A stretch of 64,000 nt of DNA from Propionispora sp. 2/2-37 (GTDB taxonomy: Bacteria > Bacillota > Negativicutes > Propionisporales > Propionisporaceae). Positions 35,597 through 45,014 of the stretch are shown piece by piece. Each line of letters starts with the position of its first letter. Position 1 is the first letter of the stretch. The notes under the pieces are model-generated. The model did not search any database, was not told where the DNA came from, and saw only the letters and a program-made list of their open reading frames with translations. Where the stretch lies: assembly GCF_001298735.1 (NCBI RefSeq), contig NZ_CYSP01000006.1:124001-188000 (forward strand). The letters run 5' to 3'. The translations under genes and the position numbers were made by a program.

Positions 35597-36150
35597 GTGA
35601 ATCAAGGGAAGAAGGCTGGTCGGTTGATGAGAAGGCTGATGGTGTTGGTGCTATTTTTATGGAGTGTATTGTCCGGTGCTGTTTTTGCGGCTATTGGTGA
35701 CAGTAAAAGGACAATAGAAATGCAATATGGTCCTGCTTACTTCATACAAGACGATACAAGACGGATATTATTTGCGGATGGCAGTATTCATGACGGCCGG
35801 AACAAATGGTGGGCGCCCATGCTTTGGGAGTTAATCCGCACAGTATCGGTATCGGGGTCGATGGCAATTTTGAAACTAAGCCTCCGACAGCCGCGCAAAT
35901 GAACAGTCTTGTAAAGCTAGTACTGGAATTAATGGAAAAGTATCATATCCCGCTTGACCGTGTCGTCCCTCATCGGGATGTGACGGAGGGAACATCATGT
36001 CCGGGAAAACTGTTTCCCTGGGATGAATTGATGCAACGCCTGTATAAGGGAGAATTCCATTCGGCGGCAGCGGGCCGGCATAGAGGGATTAAACAAGTGG
36101 GGAAACAGAGGCAAAATTCCGGAATAATGCCTGACCAGGAGGAAACTTGA
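35597..36150 (+). pseudogene. Broken PGRP-type N-acetylmuramoyl-L-alanine amidase
   Basis: The first frame encodes a signal peptide (LMVLVLFLWSVLSGAVFAA) and FADGSIHDGRN; the second frame, entered near 35804, continues VGAHALGVNPHSIGIGVDGN and VVPHRDVTEGTSCPG, the second half of an amidase_2 domain. The first zinc histidine (HHT-like) of the fold is not seen between the signal peptide and ADGSI, so an internal deletion accompanies the frameshift. The zinc His and Cys of the C-terminal half (PHRD, TSCPG) are kept. Loss of both parts makes an active enzyme unlikely. Confidence 0.75.
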
Positions 36151-36466
36151 GAAACGCTGATAGTTGGCAATGCTAAACAAAGGCATTTGGAGACTGCCAT
36201 AGTCTGTTAGATGCTTTTATTTTGCAAGATCGATATATTTGTCAGTTTTAAGTGAATGGTACATTATTCATAAGATTATCACGAAGGTATGAAAATATTA
36301 AACGAAGCTAAAAATAAAACTGTGAAGTTGAACGATGCGTCATTCACAAAATTAACAAAAAGCAAAATCCTGCCATGGTTATCTCTGATGATGGCAGGAT
36401 TTTAGTTTTAGGATGCGAAAGGTTAGCGAGAGTAGAGCGTGTTAAGCAATCAGGGGGAAGAAGCAG
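36151..36466 (+). terminator. Gene-free stretch with a terminator at 36364-36403
   Basis: A perfect 13-base-pair hairpin (36364-36376 with 36391-36403) followed by TAGTTTTA marks the end of the amidase remnant or isolates the next gene. I see no other gene in these 316 bases. Confidence 0.65.
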
Positions 36467-37093
36467 ATGGAAATAAAGCATCCGGAGTGGCTGCAAATGA
36501 AAACAGACGGATTGAATATATACGGATACAATCAGGAATGGTATACAACTTATTTTAAAAGAACCAGAGGGTGCGGACCGACGGCTGCCGCTATGCAGCT
36601 AGTGTATCTTAACAAACGGGAAACAGAAGTGCTGCCATATCAGGATGACAGCATCGCCTCGGCTACGAAAGTGCTGGAGAATGTATGGGACTTTGTGACT
36701 CCCGGCTGGTTATTAGGCCTCAACAGCACAAAAAAATTTTGTACGGGCGTACAAAGACTCCTAGCCTATTATGGGCTGACTTGGCAGTGCCGAAAACTGA
36801 GCGTTGCTGCATTCCGGCCCAAACGGCCATCGCTTTCCCAGGTAGTAGAGTTTGTAGAACAGGGAATTGCGGAAGATTGTCCCGTTGCTTTTTTAAATTT
36901 GCATCGAGGGCGGATAACAATTATAGAAAGCTGGCACTGGATTGTGCTTTTGGGGGTATCCTATGATGCAAAACAGAAGTGTTATATGGTCACCGGTTAT
37001 GATGGGGGCCGTAAAATTACGTTTGATTTAGGCCTCTGGCTGGCAACCACTAGGTGGGGCGGCGGCTTTGTATATATTAGCGTACCGGAATAG
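36467..37093 (+). CDS. C39-like (papain-fold) cysteine peptidase candidate
   Basis: A 208-residue cytosolic protein, no signal peptide. RGCGPTAAAMQLVYL near residue 35 has the CGPTA form of peptidase C39-like domains (catalytic Cys36). ESWHWIVLLGVSYD near residue 150 supplies a His, and VTGYDGG near 172 supplies an Asp, in the order Cys-His-Asp. The N-terminal half of the protein also has KFCTGVQRLLAYYGL. It is convergent with the ATP-grasp gene by 10 bases. The family call is an inference; substrate unknown, and no bacteriocin precursor or ABC transporter is nearby. Confidence 0.55.
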   Translation: MEIKHPEWLQMKTDGLNIYGYNQEWYTTYFKRTRGCGPTAAAMQLVYLNKRETEVLPYQDDSIASATKVLENVWDFVTPGWLLGLNSTKKFCTGVQRLLAYYGLTWQCRKLSVAAFRPKRPSLSQVVEFVEQGIAEDCPVAFLNLHRGRITIIESWHWIVLLGVSYDAKQKCYMVTGYDGGRKITFDLGLWLATTRWGGGFVYISVPE

Positions 37094-37103
37094 GCGGTTG
37101 ATA

Positions 37104-38222
37104 TTAAATTTGTAGAGAACGGTTTAGTTCCAGGATTTCATTCAGATTGGCTGAGCGGGCAATATAAGCAGTAGTGTCCATCACGTGTGAAGAAGACTGT
37201 ATTGACAGGGCATGCTGTGCGACAATCAGAGGATGATATTTTTCTTCCGGTGTAGTATGAGCAGCGGTATGGATGTATGCACAGTGATAGGGCCTTTTAT
37301 ATTCGGCGGTAAAAGGTTTATCCGTCAGAATGTTGGCCCATTCCTGATACATATTAATATCATTGGCAAAGTTAAACATATCCACCATGGCGTTGTTTGA
37401 CGGGAAAAGATTGAGATTTTCTGCCAGCAGCTTATTTTTGGTGTTACGGTAAAAACAAATATGAAAAAAACGCTTTGTCAGATTGCCGGACAAAATGATT
37501 TTGTGTCCGGCTTTTTCCAAATCGGCGGGTATCTCTCTTTCCGAGTAAATAAAGAGATTATTAGGCTCGGCAGCATGGATGATGTGGGAAGCACAAAATA
37601 CGATTTGTCCCCGGTTATCAACTAGGCCATCCAGGGAAATACAGGGGGCCGGTGTATAAGGTTTCAGCACAAATGCTTCTGTGGTCTTATCCGTCCAAAA
37701 AGAGTTTAAAGCTGTTTCATTGTCAATGACCTGGCAGGACTCTCTGGAAAATACAGAATCGGGTCTGATTAACACCGGGTAGTTTACTTCATTTATATAT
37801 TGCCTGGTTTCTTCCAGAGTTGTAACCCTTTCACTATAAGCCGGATTTACCCGGGCTCTTTTAAATATCTTTCTCAGGGAAGAGTAAGTGGCATAAGCGG
37901 TTACCGTTGCCTGGTTAATACCGGCCACATTAAAATCACTACGCAGCCGGGCTTCGGTTAATAGTAAATGGGGGGTGAAATTTTCAATAGCATTAATTCT
38001 TCCATAACGATGGGTAAAATAACCAACAGCCCGTACTAATTCTTCATAATTGCACATATTTTCTACTTTATAGTATTCTTCTAAAGAGCCGGTCAGATGA
38101 GAACTTAGCTGATCAAAAGGTTCATCACCGATCGCCAGAACCTTTGCACCTAATGCACGCAAAGCTTCATAGAAATGATGATAGTTGGGTGCGACATTTG
38201 GTGATAAAACAATAAGATTCAT
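37104..38222 (-). CDS. ATP-grasp family protein (carboxylate-amine ligase-like)
   Basis: A 372-residue cytosolic protein with a pre-ATP-grasp N-terminal segment (IVLSPNVAPNYHHFYEALRA) followed by an ATP-grasp-like domain with SVFSRESCQVIDN and VLKPYTPAPCISLDGL. It probably joins a carboxylate to an amine through an acyl phosphate, but the product cannot be read. Its own operon is a single gene. A short leader with RBS GGAGG precedes it. Confidence 0.6.
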   Translation of the reverse strand: MNLIVLSPNVAPNYHHFYEALRALGAKVLAIGDEPFDQLSSHLTGSLEEYYKVENMCNYEELVRAVGYFTHRYGRINAIENFTPHLLLTEARLRSDFNVAGINQATVTAYATYSSLRKIFKRARVNPAYSERVTTLEETRQYINEVNYPVLIRPDSVFSRESCQVIDNETALNSFWTDKTTEAFVLKPYTPAPCISLDGLVDNRGQIVFCASHIIHAAEPNNLFIYSEREIPADLEKAGHKIILSGNLTKRFFHICFYRNTKNKLLAENLNLFPSNNAMVDMFNFANDINMYQEWANILTDKPFTAEYKRPYHCAYIHTAAHTTPEEKYHPLIVAQHALSIQSSSHVMDTTAYIARSANLNEILELNRSLQI

Positions 38223-38288
38223 TATTCCAACCTCCTTTAGTCATTGAAAATATTTCCATTTAAAGCAATGATTCTACGTTCACAGTCG

Positions 38289-38339
38289 AAATCCTCCAAA
38301 ATCAAGAAAAAGTTAAAACGAGTATGAACTGGAGGATTT
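38289..38339. promoter_or_regulatory. Inverted repeat upstream of the LevR-type gene
   Basis: AAATCCTCC (38289-38297) and GGAGGATTT (38331-38339) form a 9-base inverted repeat separated by 33 bases, in the 173-base gap between the divergent ATP-grasp and LevR-type genes. It may be an operator or a looped site. Confidence 0.4.
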
Positions 38340-38395
38340 TACAAAATTCCTGTAGAAATCTCTGTCGTTGTCTATTATGTAGCCGGAGGATGCAC

Positions 38396-41110
38396 ATGAA
38401 GAGAATCGAACAGGTATTTCAATTTGTTCAGGCAGAATGTGAGATTCAATATAATAAGAAACGGCAGGTATCCGGTGTAACCACAGAAGAGGTGGCACGT
38501 AACCTGGCGATTCAGCGATCTAACGCTTCCTGCGATTTAAACAGTCTTGTTAAGCTGGGGCGACTGGAGAAGGTAGAGGGCAAGCCTGTTTTGTATAAAA
38601 CAGCAGAAGCTGGGATATTGTACCCGGAAACAGCAACTAGTCTTTCTGTATTGGACCAAATCATTGGTGCGGAACAAAGTCTTAAAACTCCTCTGCAGCA
38701 GGCGAAAGCTGCGGTTATGTACCCTCCTTTTGGTTTGCATATTTTATTGTTGGGCGAAACCGGAGTTGGTAAATCCATGTTTGCAGAAGCAGTTTTTCGT
38801 TATGCACAGGATATTAAGCGATTAGAGCCTAATGCACCCTTTGTGACCTTTAATTGTGCAGACTATGCCCACAATCCGCAGCTTTTGCTGGCGCAGCTTT
38901 TTGGGGTGAAAAAAGGAAGCTATACCGGAGCTGAACGGGATACTGCCGGGATAGTGGAAAAAGCCAACCGGGGTATTTTGTTCCTAGATGAAGTACACCG
39001 TTTACCGCCGGAAGGCCAGGAAATGCTGTTTTATTTGATTGATAGAGGATTTTATCGTTCGCTGGGAGAGGTTGCAGAAGAAAAAAAAGTGAAAGTATTA
39101 ATTATCTGTGCCACAACAGAAAGTACCGATTCTACTCTTTTACGTACTTTTACCCGCCGTATCCCCATGATAATAAAACTCCCTTCGATAAAAGAAAGAA
39201 CGCTGGAAGAACGCTGGGAACTAGTGAAAAGTTTTTTTAAAAATGAAGCTAATTGTCTTAAAGTCCCTATCAGTGTTTCACAAAATTCTTTGAAAGCATT
39301 TTTACTATATGACTGCCCTAACAACATTGGGCAATTAAAAAGTGATATTAAGCTCAGTTGTGCGCGGGCTTTTTTAGAATACGTCAGCAATAAAGAAGGA
39401 ATTCTTAAAGTATGCAGTGAGGATTTACCGGAATACATTAGAAGCGGATTTGTTCATTATAAAGACTACCGTGAGGAGATTGCCAAGATTGGTTTAAATG
39501 GGAATATTATCTTTTCGGCATCCCAGGAAGCGGATTTGTCAGTAAAAAAAGGTGAAGTGGAGAGTATTTACGATACCCTGGAGCAAAAGTTTAAAACTCT
39601 CAAGGCCAAGGGTTTAAGTGAAGCCGATATTCAGCTTGTTATGAGCCTGGACATTGATGCCCATATCAGGCAATATATGGCTAATTTTCGCAAGGATAAT
39701 TTAGAAGAACTGTATAAAATTGTCGACCGTAACATCGTGAAGGTCACGCAGGACTTTCTGCAATATGTCATGGAACAAACAGGCAAGAAGCTGGAAGAGA
39801 AAGTACTGTTTGGCATGTCCATTCATATTGCCAAGGCTATAGAAAGGATAAAAGACGGCAAAACAATCCGGAATCCGCATATTAACGAAATACAAGAAAC
39901 CTATCATCAGGAGTTTCTGCTGGCACAATATTTCGGCGCATTGCTAAAGCGTGAATTTGCCGTTGATATCCCTTCGGACGAGATCGGTTTTATTACCATG
40001 TTCCTGGTGCTGGATGACTATATGAAAGAATCGGCGGCAGGGCGGGTTGGAATTATTGTAGCCATGCATGGTAACAGTACGGCCACTTCGATGGTCGATG
40101 TGGTTAACCGTCTGTTGGGTGAAAAGCATGCCATAGGATATGATATTCCTTTGGAGCAAAAAACGGAAGTTGCATTGGATGAAATTAGCAGGCTGGTACG
40201 GGAGCATAATGAAGGACAGGGAATTTTGTTGCTGGTGGATATGGGTTCGCTGGTTATGTTTGGTGATATGATTTATGAATGTACCGGGATTCCCATAAAA
40301 ACCATAGAAATGGTCAGTACTCCCATGGTACTGGAAGCAGCCCGTAAAGCATTAATGATGACATCCTTAGAAGAGGTGTATCATGCCGTGACAAATCTTA
40401 GCCCTTATCTTGGCCGTTTGTACTGGAGTAACCTGGATTTTAACAATCAACTGAAAGATAACGTGATTGTTACGGCTTGCATAACGGGAAAGGGAACGGC
40501 GATTAAACTCAAAAATATGGTCGAGAAATCATTGGCCGTTTATGGAAAACAGATGGATATATTGCCGATAGAGATTAGTAATATGGAAGACTATAAGCGC
40601 AAACTGGATAAAATTAAACGGGAAAAAAATATAATTGCAGTGGTTAGCAGTATAAAACCTCAGGAATCAAACGTACCTTATCTCTCGATGAAAGAACTGA
40701 TTGAGGGAAGGCTGGACAAAATTTTACCGGAAATCCATCCGCTGGACACTAAAGAAGTGTTTGAAAAAATACAATTTATGGCGGATATTATTAATGAGAA
40801 TCTCCGTATTGATGGCGACGCATTTATGAGAATGTTTAAGCTTTTTTATCATCAATTGTCGGACAATGGTCTGCTGATGCAAGAGGATACGGCTATAGGT
40901 TTAGTCCTGCATTTGGCCTGCATTATTGAAAGGATAATTCAGGGAGAAACCCTGACTGTCTGTGACCGGTGTGAGACGGCTGAAATGGAAGGCTATGAAA
41001 AAAGTTATGCCCTTATAGAAAAAGCACTGGAGCCTTTGGAGAAGAGTTTTTCCGTTACGTTACCTGAAAATGAAATCTATAACATTATAAAATTAATACA
41101 CTTTATATAA
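38396..41110 (+). CDS. levR: LevR-type sigma-54-dependent PTS operon activator
   Basis: A 904-residue regulator. Order: N-terminal helix-turn-helix (GVTTEEVARNLAIQRSNASC), AAA+ sigma-54-interacting ATPase (Walker A GETGVGKS near residue 128; GAFTGA-like GSYTGAERD near 178; Walker B LFLDEVH), first PRD, EIIA-Man-like domain (IIVAMHGNSTATSM), an EIIB-like part and a final PRD with LVLHLACIIERII. PRDs are phosphorylated by HPr or an EIIB to sense sugar. The -24/-12 promoter 122 bases downstream of its stop, before the PTS genes, is its obvious target. ATG at 38396 follows GGAGG. Confidence 0.93.
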   Translation: MKRIEQVFQFVQAECEIQYNKKRQVSGVTTEEVARNLAIQRSNASCDLNSLVKLGRLEKVEGKPVLYKTAEAGILYPETATSLSVLDQIIGAEQSLKTPLQQAKAAVMYPPFGLHILLLGETGVGKSMFAEAVFRYAQDIKRLEPNAPFVTFNCADYAHNPQLLLAQLFGVKKGSYTGAERDTAGIVEKANRGILFLDEVHRLPPEGQEMLFYLIDRGFYRSLGEVAEEKKVKVLIICATTESTDSTLLRTFTRRIPMIIKLPSIKERTLEERWELVKSFFKNEANCLKVPISVSQNSLKAFLLYDCPNNIGQLKSDIKLSCARAFLEYVSNKEGILKVCSEDLPEYIRSGFVHYKDYREEIAKIGLNGNIIFSASQEADLSVKKGEVESIYDTLEQKFKTLKAKGLSEADIQLVMSLDIDAHIRQYMANFRKDNLEELYKIVDRNIVKVTQDFLQYVMEQTGKKLEEKVLFGMSIHIAKAIERIKDGKTIRNPHINEIQETYHQEFLLAQYFGALLKREFAVDIPSDEIGFITMFLVLDDYMKESAAGRVGIIVAMHGNSTATSMVDVVNRLLGEKHAIGYDIPLEQKTEVALDEISRLVREHNEGQGILLLVDMGSLVMFGDMIYECTGIPIKTIEMVSTPMVLEAARKALMMTSLEEVYHAVTNLSPYLGRLYWSNLDFNNQLKDNVIVTACITGKGTAIKLKNMVEKSLAVYGKQMDILPIEISNMEDYKRKLDKIKREKNIIAVVSSIKPQESNVPYLSMKELIEGRLDKILPEIHPLDTKEVFEKIQFMADIINENLRIDGDAFMRMFKLFYHQLSDNGLLMQEDTAIGLVLHLACIIERIIQGETLTVCDRCETAEMEGYEKSYALIEKALEPLEKSFSVTLPENEIYNIIKLIHFI

Positions 41111-41168
41111 ACCGCTGTTTCTTGGCTTTAAAAGCGATACACATTTATATACAGAAGAATACGAATAA

Positions 41169-41197
41169 AAAAACTCCCTGGATATCAGGGAGTTTTT
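41169..41197 (+). terminator. Terminator after the LevR-type gene
   Basis: Perfect 12-base stem (41169-41180 with 41186-41197) around GATAT, ending in T5. It isolates the regulator from the sigma-54 promoter just downstream. Confidence 0.9.
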
Positions 41198-41231
41198 AGA
41201 TTTTCAGAGGAATTTTGGTCAGCTTGTGTAT

Positions 41232-41247
41232 TGGCACGATCCTTGCA
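41232..41247 (+). promoter_or_regulatory. Sigma-54 (-24/-12) promoter of the PTS operon
   Basis: TGGCACGATCCTTGCA matches the sigma-54 consensus TGGCAC-N5-TTGCW exactly, with ten bases between the GG and GC dinucleotides. It lies 42 bases before the EIIC start codon and downstream of a LevR-type activator gene that carries the GAFTGA-like loop. Confidence 0.93.
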
Positions 41248-41288
41248 ATATATATGGGCATTTACAGAAGAAAAAAGGAGTTGTTATT

Positions 41289-42581
41289 ATGGAAAGCCTT
41301 ATTAGATGGCTTGACGAGTATTATGCACCTTTAGCCGGCAGGGTGGGGGAGCAGCGGCATTTAAAGGCAATCAGGGATGGCGTAGTATCATTAATTCCCT
41401 TAATGCTTATTGGATCCTTTTTTTTAATTATCGCTTTTCCTCCCATTCCTGCATTAGCCAAAATGGTTGAGCCCTATGTTCCTACTTTGGTCTCCGTCAA
41501 TAACACTACCATGGGACTAATGGGGCTTATGGCTTCCCTATCTATCGCTTATTCCCTGGCGAACTCGTATAAGATGGACCCTTTGGGCAGTTCTCTTTTC
41601 AGTGTAGCGGCGTTTATGCTGGCAACCCCCTTCGCTAAAGACGGTAATATTATGTCTGCCTGGATGGGAAGCAAAGGATTATTTGTTGCCATGCTATCGG
41701 CAATATTCATTGTAGAATTGCAGCGCTTTATGATTAAAAAGAATATTGTCGTCAAGATGCCTGACGGAGTGCCGCCTACGGTAGCACGTTCATTCGTTGC
41801 CTTAATTCCCGGTTTTGTTGCTTTAGCGGTTGTTTTAGGGCTTAATCTCCTTTTACTGAATGCCCAGTCTAATATTCAGGATATCATTTATACAATTCTC
41901 GGCGTTCCGCTTTTAAGTCTTGGCGGTTCTTTGCCGGCATTTTTGCTTGCTGTAATCTTCTGCCAGTTGCTTTGGAGTGTAGGCATCCACGGTGCTAGTT
42001 TAGTTACCGGTATGATGAGTCCCGTGTGGTATTCACTGTCCCAGCAAAATGCTGTTGCCAAAGCCGCCGGCGAAGCAGTGCCCAATGTTATCTGTCAACA
42101 ATTTTGGGAGATGTTTTGCACTATTGGCGGATCAGGCTCAACCTTCGCAATGGCTATCATGCTGATTACCATTGTAAAATCGAAACAGTTAAAGGCAATT
42201 GGCAAATCAGCCCTTTGGCCAGGTTTGTTTAATATTAATGAACCTATTATTTTCGGTATGCCGATTGTCATGAATCCTGTATTGATGATTCCTTTTATTA
42301 TTGCTCCGGTTGTCTCGGTTACAATCGCCTATTTTGTTATGGATCTTGGCTTGGTGGATAAGGCGTTTGCCATGGCTCCATGGACAACACCGCCGTTTAT
42401 TAATGCTTTTTTGGATACCGGGGATATAAAAGCAGCCATATTGCAGTTTATATGTTTTTTGATAACCGGGTTGGTGTACTATCCATTTCTAAAAATGTGG
42501 GATATAGCTAAAAGTAAAGAAGAAGCTGTTGAAGAGACAGCAAAAACCGGTAAGCCAGTCGGAGCAACGATAGCCCGGTAA
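41289..42581 (+). CDS. celB: PTS cellobiose/lactose-family EIIC permease
   Basis: Membrane permease of 430 residues that imports and phosphorylates a beta-linked disaccharide or beta-glucoside. Family landmarks: MESLIRWLDEYYAPLAGRVG at the start, ISLIPLMLIGSFFLII-like helix, WSVGIHGASLVTGMMSPVW near residue 240 and FNINEPIIFGMPIVMNPV near 315, which shapes the sugar site. The ATG at 41289 follows AAAGGAG. First gene of the sigma-54 operon. Exact sugar is not readable; cellobiose, chitobiose or an aryl glucoside fit. Confidence 0.92.
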   Translation: MESLIRWLDEYYAPLAGRVGEQRHLKAIRDGVVSLIPLMLIGSFFLIIAFPPIPALAKMVEPYVPTLVSVNNTTMGLMGLMASLSIAYSLANSYKMDPLGSSLFSVAAFMLATPFAKDGNIMSAWMGSKGLFVAMLSAIFIVELQRFMIKKNIVVKMPDGVPPTVARSFVALIPGFVALAVVLGLNLLLLNAQSNIQDIIYTILGVPLLSLGGSLPAFLLAVIFCQLLWSVGIHGASLVTGMMSPVWYSLSQQNAVAKAAGEAVPNVICQQFWEMFCTIGGSGSTFAMAIMLITIVKSKQLKAIGKSALWPGLFNINEPIIFGMPIVMNPVLMIPFIIAPVVSVTIAYFVMDLGLVDKAFAMAPWTTPPFINAFLDTGDIKAAILQFICFLITGLVYYPFLKMWDIAKSKEEAVEETAKTGKPVGATIAR

Positions 42582-42615
42582 GCTTGACTATTGAAAAACA
42601 ATCGGAGGGATAAGG

Positions 42616-42918
42616 ATGAAAATTTTATTGGTTTGTGCGGCTGGTATGTCTACTAGTTTATTGGTAACAAAAATGCAGAAAGAAAGCGAATTACTCGGCA
42701 GCAATGATACTATTTTTGCCTGTTCTGTTGATGAACTGGAAGAGCATATTGATCAATATGAAGTTATTTTGCTAGGACCTCAAATCCGGTATAAAGCGAA
42801 GGCCATTGGTGAAATGGTTGGACGCAAGGGCAAGGGATTTGGTGTCATTGATTCGATGAATTATGGCAGGGTTGACGGAGCAAAGGTTCTTGAACAGGCA
42901 TACAGTTTGAAGCGATAA
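42616..42918 (+). CDS. celA: PTS cellobiose-family EIIB
   Basis: Soluble phosphocarrier of 100 residues starting MKILLVCAAGMSTSLL, in which Cys7 is the phosphorylated residue. It receives phosphate from the EIIA at 42950 and passes it to the sugar bound by EIIC. GGAGG ribosome site; operon spacing of 34 bases. Confidence 0.95.
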   Translation: MKILLVCAAGMSTSLLVTKMQKESELLGSNDTIFACSVDELEEHIDQYEVILLGPQIRYKAKAIGEMVGRKGKGFGVIDSMNYGRVDGAKVLEQAYSLKR

Positions 42919-42949
42919 AGACGATACTAGGATAAGGGGATACAAGATA

Positions 42950-43258
42950 ATGGAAGAAGTTGCTTTTAATATAATTCTTCATGCGGGAGATGCCCGCAGC
43001 CATGCTTTGGAAGCGTTACGGTATGCCCGTGAACAAAAGTTTACCGAGGCAGCAGCAAGCATGGCTGAAGCGAAGGCCGAATTAATTGCCGCCCATCATA
43101 TTCAGACCAATCTGTTACAGTCGGAAGCGGACGGGAAAAAACAAGACATCAGTTTATTGCTTGTTCACGCGCAGGATCATTTAATGACAGCTATACTGGC
43201 TAAAGACTTAATTGAGGAAATGATCTTGATGCTTGAAGCGCAGCATGCAAAGAAATAA
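42950..43258 (+). CDS. celC: PTS lactose/cellobiose-family EIIA
   Basis: Trimeric helical phosphocarrier of 102 residues. LLVHAQDHLMTAI near residues 70-82 holds the active His73 with the magnesium-binding Asp76, as in EIIA-Lac. Last recognisable gene of the sigma-54 operon. Confidence 0.95.
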   Translation: MEEVAFNIILHAGDARSHALEALRYAREQKFTEAAASMAEAKAELIAAHHIQTNLLQSEADGKKQDISLLLVHAQDHLMTAILAKDLIEEMILMLEAQHAKK

Positions 43259-43572
43259 AAAGGGAAAAGCAATTTTAATGTACTTATTCCGGAAGCAATT
43301 ATGAAAGCCCTTGTATCGCTGGTTGGTGCGGCAGATAGTGGGTTGTTGTTTTTTGTAGGGCTATTTGCTGGGCCGTAGCCGATTGCTTGGGGGAATTTTA
43401 GACCATTAAAGATCTGGAAGCAGTGCAGAGTCAATCACGAGAGTATGACTAACATGTTCTGGACTCAGGTCCAAGTATTCTTTTAAGCAGTACCATGGGA
43501 ATCATGCTAGTCTGATGATAAGAAGCCATCCAGCTGTTTGTCATGCTAGATGGCTTCTTATTGTTGATTTAT
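43259..43572. terminator. Gene-poor stretch with bidirectional terminator at 43519-43560
   Basis: A perfect 12-base stem (43519-43530 with 43549-43560) with an 18-base loop lies between the convergent EIIA and GH4 genes, T-rich on the plus side. The preceding part contains only a 25-codon reading frame with a hydrophobic LLFFVGLFAGP stretch (43302-43379), too little to call a gene. Confidence 0.75.
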
Positions 43573-44901
43573 TTATTTCCTGGAAAAATACTCCTTAAAC
43601 TGCGGGAGATAAGTCCGATTCGCTTCCAACATTTCGTCCAGTAAAAGCTTAGCCGATTTGTCCGAGGCAACCAGTGGGTTAATCGTTAAGGCGAGCAGCG
43701 CCAGATTGTAGTCGCCTGTTACAGCAGCATCGATTGTTATCCGTTCAAAGGATTTGATTTGTTGCACTAAACCGTTCACCTGAACGGGAAGTTCGCCAAC
43801 CTGGAGTGGCTTGGGGCCGTCTTTAGTGATTAAGCAGCTGACTTCAACGACTGAGTCGGCCGGTATTCCGTTAATCGCACCATTGTTTCTGGTATCTACC
43901 GGCTGGATGTCCCTCTTATCATTATATATTGAAGTAATTAATCGGCAGGCTGCATCACTATAATAGGCACCGCCGCGTTTTTCCAATTGTGGAGGCTTAC
44001 TATCCAGGTTAGGGTCTTGGTACAGTTCAAACAATTCTTTTTCCAGATTTTTTACAAGTTCAGCCCGGGTTTCTCCTTTCCTAAACTCTTCCAATTCCTT
44101 TTCCAGCATTTCGTCCTTTTTAAAATAATACCGATGATAAGGACAGGGAATAATGCCTAGACCGGTCACGAATTCCGGGACCCAATTTATATTAATGATG
44201 TTCTTTACTACTTCTCCCAGATTGCCCGCAGCGATATCCTTTAAAACCCGCTGAGTGACTTCCTCTCCGTCGGCATAGACATGCAGACCGAAAATCATGT
44301 GATTGAGACCGGCAAAATCAATTCTCACCCTGGAAGGATCAATTTGCAAAAGATTGGCAATCGCCATTTCCATTCCGATCGGGACATTACACAGCCCAAT
44401 CACTTTTTTATTTTTCCCATAGCGTAAAATGGCTTCCGTTACCATTCCTGAAGGGTTGGTAAAATTAATCAGCCAGGCATTAGGGCACAATTCCGCCATA
44501 TCTTTGTCAATGTCCAGGATAACCGGAATGGTTCTCAGCGCTTTTAACAGTCCGCCGGCTCCATTGGTTTCCTGGCCTATATAACCATGGCTTAGCGGAA
44601 TACGTTCATCTCTGATCCTGGCATCCAGTAACCCGACACGTAATTGGGTTGTTACAAAATCAGCACCGGAAAGTGCTTCTCGGCGATCCAGTGTTGTATG
44701 GATTTCTATCGGGAGATTGGCCTTTTTGACCATTCTCTTTGCGAGGTTGCCGACAATAGCAAGCTTTTCTTTTCCTTCCGCAATGTCTACCAACCACAGT
44801 TCTTTTACCGGAAGTTCATCGTAGCGTTTAATAAACCCCTCGATAATTTCCGGTGTGTAGCTTGATCCTCCGCCAATAGTTACGATCTTTAAGCCTTTCA
44901 T
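43573..44901 (-). CDS. celF: GH4 6-phospho-beta-glucosidase
   Basis: NAD+- and metal-dependent glycosidase of family 4, 442 residues, cutting the phospho-disaccharide delivered by the PTS. The N-terminal IVTIGGGSSYTPEI is the NAD-binding loop; INFTNPSG near residue 145, GLCNVPIGME with the metal-ligand Cys near 171, and AGLNHM with the metal-ligand His near 197 form the active site. The family includes alpha- and beta-specific enzymes; this sequence is nearest the LicH/CelF type, and the PTS class supports beta. It is convergent with the PTS operon and divergent from the MocR-like gene. Confidence 0.92.
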   Translation of the reverse strand: MKGLKIVTIGGGSSYTPEIIEGFIKRYDELPVKELWLVDIAEGKEKLAIVGNLAKRMVKKANLPIEIHTTLDRREALSGADFVTTQLRVGLLDARIRDERIPLSHGYIGQETNGAGGLLKALRTIPVILDIDKDMAELCPNAWLINFTNPSGMVTEAILRYGKNKKVIGLCNVPIGMEMAIANLLQIDPSRVRIDFAGLNHMIFGLHVYADGEEVTQRVLKDIAAGNLGEVVKNIININWVPEFVTGLGIIPCPYHRYYFKKDEMLEKELEEFRKGETRAELVKNLEKELFELYQDPNLDSKPPQLEKRGGAYYSDAACRLITSIYNDKRDIQPVDTRNNGAINGIPADSVVEVSCLITKDGPKPLQVGELPVQVNGLVQQIKSFERITIDAAVTGDYNLALLALTINPLVASDKSAKLLLDEMLEANRTYLPQFKEYFSRK

Positions 44902-45014
44902 GGTTAAATCCTCCTTAATCGCTTGGTGTGTCTTTCTGGTTTGATTATAAGTTGGCGCCGGGAGGCTAACAATGGTGTTATAATTGAAGTGTACCGATAC
45001 AGTTAGGAGGCATT

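Noticed and set aside
43302-43379. A 25-codon frame with a hydrophobic stretch after the PTS EIIA gene
   Set aside because: No ribosome site, too short and no recognisable family; at most a remnant of a membrane protein gene.
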